This document shows, one piece after another, positions 24,404 to 34,400 of a DNA stretch of 64,000 bases. Position 1 is the stretch's first letter. Each line of letters starts with the position of its first letter. The notes under the pieces are model-generated. The model did not search any database and was not told where the DNA came from. It was given only the letters and a program-made list of their open reading frames with translations. Source of the stretch: Xiphydria camelus (Eukaryota; Arthropoda; Insecta; Hymenoptera; Xiphydriidae); contig OY783195.1 in assembly GCA_963678675.1 (NCBI GenBank), positions 4,412,001 through 4,476,000 on the forward strand, read 5' to 3'. A program made the translations under genes and the position numbers.

Positions 24404-24905
24404 CACGAAGAAAAAGAATGAGTTGGATCTGCTAAAAATTACTTGCGGGGTCGCGAGTCATTATCAATTCACATAAATTACATCTTTCTTCGTATTAATG
24501 AGACATTTCTTCCCTGCGATCACGTACTACTCCGCATGATCGTAAGAAAGAGATATCTGATTGATGCATTAAAACATTTCATTGATATAAATTGTTAATT
24601 GAGGGGGTCAGAAGCCAAGGGGTCCAAGTAGAAATACAAGTTTTCCGAAATGCTCCACATTAAAGTATTCTTGTTCTTTAAAAATACCTGCAATTTCTTT
24701 GCCTCAAATATATAAGCTGTATGAACTATTCATACACCTTATACACTTGAGGCAAAGGAAAATTGCAGGTATTTTTAAAGAACAAGAAAACTTTAATGTG
24801 GAGCATTTCGGAAAACTTGTATTTCTACTTGGACCCCTTGGCTTCTGACCCCCTCAATTGTACTGCAAGTACTTTTCAGTAGATCCAACCAATTCCTTTT
24901 CCCTG
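24404..24905. mobile_element. Foldback element with a near-perfect 111-bp hairpin
   Basis: Outer ends gaagaaaaagaatgagttgg and the complement of ccaaccaattccttttccc pair, continuing through gatctgctaaaaattacttgc. The inner arms 24597-24707 and 24747-24859 match with about one mismatch and a 2-nt difference. The central tataagctgtatga and tcatacaccttata also pair, leaving a loop of a few bases. Confidence 0.85.
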
Positions 24906-26866
24906 TCCACGCGTCGAAGATCTCAAGGCCTGCGCGTCGAGATCTTCCGCGGCTTTGTCCGCTGCGAGGAATTCGAACGGAGGCGAATTACGGTTGGGCG
25001 TTATTTTTTTCTCTGCTCTCGAATCCGAGCCGCTGCAGATCGGGGGTTTATCGTCGTCCCGTCGCGACGCGCGTCATACGCTGCTGCAAGAGGGAGGCGA
25101 GGAGGAGAGGGAGGATGCGGAGAGGATCTATATATATATACCCTCGATGATCGAGTAATTCGGCGAAGCACGTCCCAGATGGCGTGAGGGAGAAGGAAGT
25201 AGCGTGGCGTCGAGTCGAGAGGAGAGCGGAGCGTCATCGCGTCCGGATCGATGAGAAATTGTCACGATTTCTTCCCTACCGCTTGAGCAAATATCGCGAG
25301 AGAATCCCGGTCTCGCTGCAGCTCTGTAGACTTGAAATTTTGTGAAGGAAATACAAAATTCACGCGCATTCTTCTGGCGACTTAATTTTAGTTTAAAGGC
25401 AGGGAGTCGTTCCCCTCCGGAGTTTGGATCCCGCGAGGCTACCGCGGAAACGAAGACGGATGCAAAAAAAGTTCATCGACAAAAAGTGCGCAACTTTTAA
25501 AGCCGAGAAACTTTTGTCTTTGAAGTTTCCTCGCGTCTCGCTTCGTTCCCGAGATAATCTTCCGGGAAGCGAACCCTGAGATCTCGATTGACTCTCTTGA
25601 AACTGAGTGAAAGCTCTATGAAAAAAAAAAAAGCTCGCTCACGTTTTCGCCCAATTTAGGATCGTGCGTTCGATACACTCCGATTTGGATCGACTGTCGT
25701 TGCTTAGAGGGGAAGCCGGAACCTCCGCTTTTCCGCGGTCGACCGTTCGGCTGGCCTACAAGAGGTCGTTACCACTGCGAGGTGGTCGCGTAGACGCGTG
25801 GTACATAATGCATAGTCACGATCGAAGCGGGATAGTTTATGTGTACGCGGTGACACGTAGGGTCGTGACCCTTGTACGATTCGATATTGGACGTACAGAG
25901 AGGAAAACGGGAGTAAATGTGCTTGCACGCGGCGTTAATAAAAATGCGAGCTTCTTTCTCTTCCTCCATCTCGCCGTCGATCGCGCGAAATATGAAGTAC
26001 AAGCGTGCAAAATTGCGTATACACATCGCGCTCGCGTCATTACGACACGACTGTAAATTGTAAGAATTGGGCCACGCACATACGCCACCATATCCGCACT
26101 CGTACGTGCTCGCGCGCGCGCTCTCTGCACCGCGCGCGCGTGTGTGCGTCCGCGAGAGTTCTCGTATACTTCTACGCTTTTTCAAGTACACGCGAGCGCG
26201 CGCGCAATTATTGCTAACGCGGATGTCTGTTCGCAATTCGCGGGGGCCTTGGCCGGTTTCCCTTTCGAAGCTGCGAATGAACCAGTCGGATTTTTAACGC
26301 GATCGAAGAGTAGGTGTGGTGGTGGTGGGCTATAAGGCTATTGCGAAAGACTCGAGAGATCGGTTGAATCTTTCTTATCGACATTGGAACGGTGATTATC
26401 GACGGGACGAGGGGAGAAAGTTTCGCGTCGGTAACGTAGATACTCGGTTATCCGTGGCAGAGCGCTGTTTTACCAGCCCGTTTTTTAAGGACGCGGAGTC
26501 ATCGACCGAGTGCAGAATTTTCGTCGATAAGGCAGAGTACGACGGTAAAGTGGGAAAGTACTCTTATCGACGAATACGTCGGCAATTTGTCGATGATGAC
26601 CATGTGGCGCATCGTGCGATTATCAACGGAGTAATAAAGCTGTTATCATGCGTCGCTGATAAATTAGAGCCCTACCTTTACTCGTCTCGGGATGGATGAT
26701 CTCCGTTTTGATGCCGACTCTCGTAGGGTAGGGGACGGATGCTGGCGAGGTCTGCGAGGCGGGTGCCGCTAACTTTTCTGGAAGTAGAAAAAAGCGCTCC
26801 AATTGGTACCGATCCGACGTCCGATTTGACCGCGACTCCGGCGAAGCTTCGATCGATGATAATTAC
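24906..26866. other. Presumed E74 intron start; no exon recognised
   Basis: Immediately downstream of the E74A exon 2 donor on the minus strand. No candidate for the next exon (AA then a Lys codon after an acceptor) was found. A plus-strand frame at 26316-26699 has no motifs. Confidence 0.45.
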
Positions 26867-27137
26867 CTGCCAAGAGGGGATTGGCAGCGGCGATGTTGTA
26901 CCTCTGCCGTCTGCACGATAAGCTCGTGGGCGTCGTGGACGAAGCGGGTTGACTGGCTTCCGCCAGATCGGCCTGGAGCTCCCGGAGGAACGTGTCCAGG
27001 GTGTCGAAGGGCTCCTCGCCCGTGACGGTGGGCATTTCTTGGCTCTCTTCTTGGGATTCGTTAGAGGTAGCCGGCGCTCCGACGAGAGCGCTCAGCTCCA
27101 TCGAGGAGAATTCCACCGGATGTCCGGTGCTGCTCTC
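26867..27137 (-). CDS. Eip74EF: E74A coding exon 2
   Basis: Codes residues 27-116 plus one base. The acceptor follows a good pyrimidine tract ending in atatcag. The donor is gtaatt after ttggcag. The exon holds the acidic segment and the conserved AAANPLL. The split codon begins with G, so the next exon must supply two bases. Confidence 0.82.
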
Positions 27138-27302
27138 CTGATATGAGGACAAAAGGAAAGCGAGAATAACGCGTCGTGCCTCGCGGAACGCGAGTCGCGC
27201 CAACGAAAGGAGGACCGTACCAACCTGAAGGCATTGGGTTAGATCGACCATCTTGCCGTCGTTGTCAGGGCACCAGAGTAATTCGTCATCGATGAAGGGC
27301 AT
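26867..27302 (-). CDS. Eip74EF: Ecdysone-induced ETS factor E74, isoform A, 5' coding part (two exons, incomplete)
   Basis: E74A is a nuclear ETS-family transcription factor induced by the moulting hormone ecdysone. Exons 27225-27302 and 26867-27137 give 116 residues plus a split codon. The N-terminus MPFIDDELLWCPDNDG matches my recollection of the E74A-specific start of Drosophila. The last residues, AAANPLLA (109-116), correspond to an AAANPLL stretch in the fly protein. Between them is an acidic Ser/Glu-rich segment with LDTFLREL at residues 73-80, likely part of the activation region. The start at 27302 has A at -3 and is the conserved one. An in-frame ATG at 27368 would add 22 residues and has a poorer context. 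The final donor is gtaatt, phase 1. The ETS domain was not found on this strand down to base 1, so the gene is truncated by the window. Family assignment is confident; downstream structure is unknown. Confidence 0.85.
27138..27224 (-). other. E74A intron 1 (87 nt, stop-free in frame)
   Basis: Flanked by gt and ag with a clear pyrimidine tract before the acceptor. Its length is a multiple of three and it has no stop in the E74A frame. Retention would insert 29 mostly hydrophobic and basic residues between residues 26 and 27. Confidence 0.7.
27225..27302 (-). CDS. Eip74EF: E74A coding exon 1
   Basis: Codes residues 1-26, ending in DLTQCLQ, phase 0. The donor is gttggt, a weak but acceptable site. 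The following intron is only 87 nt and stays open in frame. Confidence 0.82.
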
Positions 27303-28236
27303 GTTTGACTCCTCTTTCGGTACGAGGGTGGTCGTTAGCGTAAGGGTTTGCGATACGGGGACCGGCATTGGGACCCGTACGCGGCGGCGGGGCCTCTCTA
27401 GCCACCCCCGCGCCTTCTAACATTCAAAACCACCTCGAAATCGCCCCCACCCTTCGCCACCTTCCTCAATCGCCCTTTAGATCGTCACCCCTGTCTGCTT
27501 CTACTGTTTTTTCTGGAATAAATTGATCGAACGCGTTAGTATTGCGACTGTCGAGAAATCGCGTTCCACGTAATTACGCCGAGGGGAGGGGGTGGTACGC
27601 AAAGCGTTATTTTCGATAAAATAAGTGAACGCGACTTATGCGATCGACGTGGTTGATACGAGGAGCGGACGATACCAGTGGTTAGATAGAGCCGATGCAC
27701 ATAATGGCACGTTGAGAGCCTGGCATTTCCATGAAAGTGAAAACACCGAGTGAAAACTTTCTTTCGGTAAGGTTGTTTCACTTCCTGCGCGCGTAACCTC
27801 GGCTCTCCTGCTGGCGACTGCATTTCTATGCAGCTTCTACGAGCCGCTTTACGTAATCGGCGAGCGAGAAAGAAAGTTTCTACCGCGGGGAGGTTAACAT
27901 CCTCTCGCGCGTCTATTTATTTAAATATCCCTCTTTTACATTAGCCGCGGGAGAGCTCGCGGAACCAGTTCAAGCGCATTCCATCCGAAAACGTCTGGTG
28001 TCCGCGCGCCGGTTGAGGTGCGATAAAAAAAATGCACAAAAAAAATACGAAGAGAGAAAAATGTGGACTCTCTCTCTCTCTTTTGAAAACCTAAAACTCA
28101 ACCTAAAATCGATTCCCGTCGCGCGCCGTAGACGTTTAGAAAACAATTGGAGAGGTGAGTCTGCTCGAAAATTCGAATTCGGCGGTAACCATCGATCCTC
28201 GTTCGAATCCCTTGCGATTTTCAAATCAGTTTGAAC
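27303..28236. promoter_or_regulatory. Shared upstream interval of E74A (-) and Lsm11 (+)
   Basis: The two start codons face away from each other across 934 bp, so the 5' leaders and promoters of both genes should lie here or overlap. A tatttaaata stretch near 27912-27923 could serve as a TATA-like box for the minus strand. A TCAGT initiator-like motif at 28226-28230 is only 6 bp before the Lsm11 ATG, probably too close to be its start site. The E74A leader is long in Drosophila (about 2 kb as I recall), so its transcript could begin beyond this interval and run antisense to Lsm11 exon 1. Promoter positions are inference; the head-to-head layout is seen directly. Confidence 0.5.
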
Positions 28237-28416
28237 ATGGCGTCCGAGTCCAACAGCTCGTCGGACGAAAGTTTGGACGCCAAGAGCGACAAATTCGATC
28301 CGATGAAGGCGTTGTACTCGTCAAAATCATGTCGCATTCTATCGAAAGAGGCGCCGATTTTCGATAACGTCAGCAAATTCGAGTCCGCCATGAAAGGCTT
28401 GACCGGAAAACCTAAA
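28237..28416 (+). CDS. Lsm11: Lsm11 exon 1 coding
   Basis: Residues 1-60, from MASESNSSSDES to LTGKPK, phase 0. The donor is gtgtgt. It holds the N-terminal FDP..ALYS and FDNVSKFES motifs that identify the family. Confidence 0.9.
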
Positions 28417-31400
28417 GTGTGTATACGTATATCCTACTGAGATCGCGACTCGATATTTCGGGGAAGTGTGTCAGTTTTTCTTTTTCCCTCTCGGACTTTC
28501 CATTGCTTCCGCTTTCAGAAAGCCGCGCAATCCGAAGAGCAGGGCGAGCAACGTCCCAGGCGAAGATTTCTGCCGCACCAAGGTGAGTACTCTAGTTTCT
28601 AACCTTATTCGCGCGACGAGCATCGTTTCGTGAGTGAGGTTATGACTCCGACTCGAAGAGCCTTCATCGTCCACCGTTGGATGGCGGCAGAGTGTTGCCG
28701 CTCTCCAGGCGAGGGCCGACATGCATCGCGAATGAATTTCATTCATGATAAACCATTCAAATCCCACTGCGTAATGTAGATCATACATACGTTCCGACGA
28801 TTCAAACAAAACGTTCTCGACTCCGTTAAACGAGAAACGGAATAATATTCTCGTCTGATCTGTTTACCCCTCCGAAGTAAGAGACGCTACTGCAAACCAA
28901 AGTCGTGTTATTACGGCAAATCTGCTTCCACCTCTCCTCCCTCCAAGTTCCCTTCCCTCACCGACGCTTTCGAATCCGAACTTTCCAGTTATCACGCGAT
29001 ACTCCCGCTATTAACCAATTAATACGGTATTCGACTAGATAAAAATGTTCATGTTTCAAAATTCAATTTGTGATCTCTATTATACATATTCAGTATCACG
29101 TGAAAAAGAAAATGTCCGAAAAAAATTATTATTCACCGAGTTCTCTCTAAACGCGTTTCTCTCTGCTGAATTGTGACGTCATCGAAGAGCCGTGAAAGAC
29201 GCACTTATGCCAAACAACGAATGCGAGAGAGATAGATTTATTGAACGATGGCGTATGCATTTCTAAATATCGTTTTCCGGCTCAGATGAGGTCGAAAATG
29301 AAAAATGAAAAGATACGGAGTTGATAATTTTTTCCAAATTTTTCGAATCTTCAACAAAAAAATCAGTCAACTACCCTATTCTCTAAAATTAACGATCCAC
29401 GCAAATAGTCGTACAGATCGCGACGAATAGTCGTCGCGATTCCATTTATGTATGACAAAAACGATCATATTATGTCGATCCAGAGTCTAACGGAAATCGA
29501 ATTAAAGAAATCACACGCGATCAAGTATTCCTGCAATTGTAGGTACGATAAAATCCTGTTCGTGTTTTCGGGCCATCCCTATAAAACTCTTCTTCACTTT
29601 CCCTCGGAATGAAGCGAAGGGGAAATGATGACGAAACAAATTTTCAATAATAGACGATTCCACCGACCGAAAGCCAGGATTCGTGCGCACACACAGCTGC
29701 GTTAAAATCTCTATACGCAGGGTTTAGATTATAGCGTCCCTCTGTCCTCTCTCTCCCACACCCTTATTCCGAACCGCGGCAGAGAGCATGTATTGGCAAG
29801 CGGCCAATTACGCGAAGGCAGCCGATAAATCACGGATCCCTGACCCAGTGCAGTTTTATATTTACGTATACAAGACGCGCGCACGCGTGCGCCGAGTACG
29901 CGGTCCGATATTTCGGTGTGTAGGGTTATAGTGTAATGGTCGCGGTTGTACGGGGAGGGTTGGCGCGAGGGGTAGAGGAGAGGGGGGCTTTGAGAGGCCG
30001 GGAGAAGGAGGAGAGAAGGGGAGGGGTGTTAGCGGTGTATGTACGGAGTGCAGCACTTGTTGCGCCCGGGCGTCGACCTCGAGACTCAACCCGCGGCTCC
30101 ATCAGGCTACTGGCCATCTTCGAAACGCGAGAATTTTCCCACCGCACGAAAAATGCGCAGGTGATAAAGAATCCAACGGATGCTCTATAAAATTATGATT
30201 CGTTTCGGGGGTTTACACTTTTTTCCTTCGTTCCAAATTGCGAGCGTGTGTACGCGTGTCTGACCTAACCATAACCTAAGCTAAGTCGACCTAACGCGTA
30301 CCACTCACGCACGCGCTTCCGTAAGTCGACACGAGTTGTATGGGCCCGAAAGAGTTCTGATTTAAATAACGGAATAAGTTTAAACGTCGACGCTGACGAC
30401 GAAGCCGACATTATACCGTTTTCCCTCGACAGCTTTTGCGCAATACCGACGATCGACTGTTTTTATTTTTTTTCCCTTCCCGGCAGTTTCCGACGCACGT
30501 TACGAGAGGCGAGTTCGCGCCGCGCTGCTCCCGGAAATGCAGCGAAAGCGTCGGATTCTCTTCCGGATTCGCGCTAGACGTGTTGCCCGGGCGGAAGGGG
30601 GTGCCGTAACCGGAGCACTGCCCTCCGAGCACTTCAACGACACCCGGTACATACACCGCGACGGGACGATCCAATTCCTGCGTTTGCGTGTATATATACA
30701 CACGCGGGGAGAAGTCGCGCGCGACCTATCTCAACGCGTGTAACAGATGACTATCGAGTCGGACAAACCAAATTGTGTGCGGTGTACGCGCAAAGCTGAT
30801 AGAGCTTCTTATCGCCCGTTTTATATCGAGCGCGGGATTGATAAACGGTACGAAACGCTATCGAGTATTATCACCTCGGGCATCGCGGGCAACGTACATG
30901 CGTATGTATGTATCCGATTATCAACCCCACCTCATCCCCGACCCGAGAAGAATCTCGCGCGAGTTGCATTCCTTTCGGTTATATTTCCGGAGAAACCTCG
31001 CCGAAGGATTATCAGGGACTTTGATTTCCTTTTTACCGAGTGAAAAAGTATCGATATCGCTCACGAAGATGCAATAGGGTAATTGACTGATTTTTTTTAT
31101 TAATGATTCGAAAAATTTGAGAAAAAATTATCAACCCCGAATTTTTTCAATTTTTATTTTCGGCCTCATCAGAGCAGGAAAACGATATTTAGTGATGAAA
31201 CATAACGTTCAATAAATCTATCTCTCTCGCGCTCGCAGCTTAGCATAAGTGCATCTCTCACGGCTCTTCGATAACGTCACAATTCAGCAGAGAAAAACGC
31301 GCTTATAACTCGGCGAATAATGATTTTTTCGGATCTTTTCCGTTTCACGTGACGTCGAATATGTATACAAATTAAAAATTGAATTTTGAAATATGAAAAT

Positions 31401-34400
31401 TGTTTTCCAGTCAAATACCGTATTGCTATTTTGAAAGGAGACGACTCGAGAGGCAACCGATTCCCACACCTCGGTACCAGCTCTGTGCTCAGCCTCCCCT
31501 GCGCCTCTTTTCACTACTTTCCTCGGCCCCTCCCCATCCAATGCCTCTCCTCGCACTCCAGCGGACAATGCCGCGCGCGCACTCCCGCACGGGAGGGGAG
31601 GCCCAAAGGGTCTCTTCTCCTCCTCGTCGCAAAAGTAACAGTACCTACGGCTAGTTCGCGTAAAGCAAATGCGAGAGTAAGCAAGGTATATGCGGAGAGG
31701 CCTGGTGGCTGCTCGCTCGGCTCGGCCTGCCTGCTCGCGACTCGGGTGCGCTGCCCGGCAGGACGTTGAACCCAGCGCGACTCAACCTGGGGATCATCCG
31801 CGGGTAGAGGGCTCTGCGGCTCGGCCGATATTTCGACCAGCCGTGGACTGGGGTCCGTGGGTACCCCGGCCCGAGAGAAAGGGGATAGGAAACTGCTGGA
31901 CCACCGAACGGACTCTCCGCGAATCCGGCCTGACGTAACGTTTCGGAGATAACGCGAATAGTCGCATCGCACGACGAGAAAGTTTTCGATTATTTTGGCC
32001 TCTCGATCCGACGTCTTCGACCGCGGGGAAATCACGTCGTTATTCGCGGGCGCGAGGGGAGGATAATACCTACGGCGCGGAGGCTCGGGTTGATAGAATC
32101 GTGGGAAATATACGCGCGGGAATTTTGACGCGTGTACGCGTCGAGAAAAAATATGAAAACGAGCTGCTACAGGGTAGGCTGTATAACTGGAGAAGAGAGA
32201 GGCGATAGTCCCGGTTTTGCCAGGAGGGCCCTCTCCTCTTCTTCCTCCGCCTCTCTACCCTTCCTCCTTCGCGCGCGGTGCAAACCTAACGGTTCCCTTT
32301 ACACGTACCCGCCTATCCGCGCGTGTATGCGCGCGTGTACCTACATAGATCCATGCAGCATGGTACATTGCGCGCGTTACATTCCCTGGATTTTATCGCC
32401 CGGCCGCGGCTCTTTCCGAAAATAAAATGCGAAGGAGCGAAACGAAAGGACGAAGGAGGAGGTGTGGTACACTCTCGTAATTCGAAAAAAGGTCATTTTC
32501 GCCGCTAGGAAGAAAAAATAAAAACACCCTGGTATCCTACAGACCCGCGCGAGCTATTAAAAATGCGATTGGCGTAGCTGCGATACGTGTCTCTTCGTAT
32601 CAATCATCGCGATTACCTCGCCGCGAACTGTTGACCTGTATTGGACCGCGCGTATCTTTTTCCGTAAGGCAAAACGCGATCTGCGCAAAGGTGTACCACC
32701 GAATCGCGTAAAACGCTCGCGGATGAGCGGATAATCACGTTTGAATCACGAGTGGAGAAAGACAAACGCTATAATCTAATCGCTCGTGCTCTCAGCGATT
32801 CGCGTACGACGCACTCGAGATGCCCCTAAAACCACTGAGGCTCGCGCCGCGAGGCCGGGGTCAATCCAAAGCGTCGCGTCTTCCCAGACTCTCCCCTGCA
32901 TCCACCTACGCGCGATAATAACGTAACGAAGCGACTATAACGTGATATCATCGGGTTCTATTCCGTTGCACAAAATCTCGCGGGACCTTTTTTTACCCAC
33001 CCCCTCCATACCGGCATTTTTCCCCGTCTCTATCTCCCCCCCCCCCCCTCCTCACCGAATTCGATCGAGCTTAGCGCTAGTGAAAGTGCCCCGGTGGAAA
33101 TAACCGAAAGAAACAAAGAAAGGTGGAAAAGAAGTGTAGCGAGAGCATAGAGGAGGAGGACGAGGGGCGAGAGGAGCCTCCGAGCAACCGCGCGCGCGCG
33201 CGGTGGATGAAAGTTATCGGAGAAAGCCAATTCGCACCGTCAGTCCCGACTCCGTCCAACGAGAGAGGCTCTCCCGAGCGAGTGGAGTGCGTGCTCGCGC
33301 GCTGCGCTTCGCCTGTGTCCGCGCGGTGCATGAGAGGAGGGGAATCCCCTCCGCGATGCCCATGTGCGCTCGTGTAGCTGTGTGTATCAGGCTGTGTTTC
33401 TGCAGCGTGTAGCGATCGCGCGCCGGGGCTTTACGTAACTCTGCAGCGCTCCTCTTTCCGCGCCGCGTTGCAGGGCCGGATCGAGCGTTTCGCTTTCTGC
33501 CAGCGTCGATCGGAGGATTAGGATGTTTTGCCCTGCGATTATACTGGGAACCGAGGAAGGGAATTTACTATCGGGACTATTTTTCCGCGTCAATCGAAGT
33601 GACAAATGTACCGTCACGGACTCAATTGTCGACCAGCTAAAGTGTTCACGGCGTTCTTTTTACTATATATAGGGTATGATAAATTAATAAATCAAAAACT
33701 TCTTGTTTTGTAATTGATAGATTGATTATTAGAGTTGAACTTGGCACAAACAAATATACGAAAGTCTTGCAAATTGAATGATTAATTACGTGTTTGTGAA
33801 AACATATGAGAGGGAGTAGTTTTCGATCATGCGTGAACCCAGTTTTCGATCTGGGATTCTGATACGTTCAAAATGAAACAGAATTATTGAAATAGATATT
33901 TTATAACTTATTTATTAAAGTTATCAATTGACATTAATTGTAATATTTGAACAATAATGTATTATATAATTTATGCAAGTAAGAAACAATAATTATGTAA
34001 AAAAATGTTTAAATTAACTCGTAACGGTTGCCTTTTTTTTTTAATTTCTGAAGCTTTCAGAACCTTCCTTGCTACTTTTCCTCTTATTTTTCTCTTCTCT
34101 TTCTTCTCATCTTTCTCTTTTAATTCTCATTTTTTCTAGTCTAGCATTCTTCTTGAGCTGCTTTTCATTTTTTTTCAGGAACTTGTTGGTGATACACTCT
34201 CCGCTAAAATAATTTCACTATTCCGAATGCTAGAAAGTATTTTTAACCTGAAATATTTGTGATTAGAAACCTGATCGAAAATTACAGCGAAGTATGAAAA
34301 CTGGGAGCAGGCATAGATCGTCACATTATTTTACTAAAAAATAAGACAAAGTAGATTGTGTTTTATAAATTATTACTAATTGAAATATTACACAATGAAA

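Noticed and set aside
24597..24859. Considered as a microRNA precursor
   Set aside because: The hairpin is far longer than a miRNA precursor and matches no miRNA I know. The hairpin-RNA or foldback-element reading is kept instead.
26316..26699. 127-codon plus-strand frame beside E74A, considered as a gene
   Set aside because: No motif, no splice signals in phase, and opposite to the presumed E74 intron.
28195..28215. gttcgaatccc resembling a tRNA T-loop
   Set aside because: It lies in the Lsm11 leader, with no tRNA fold upstream.
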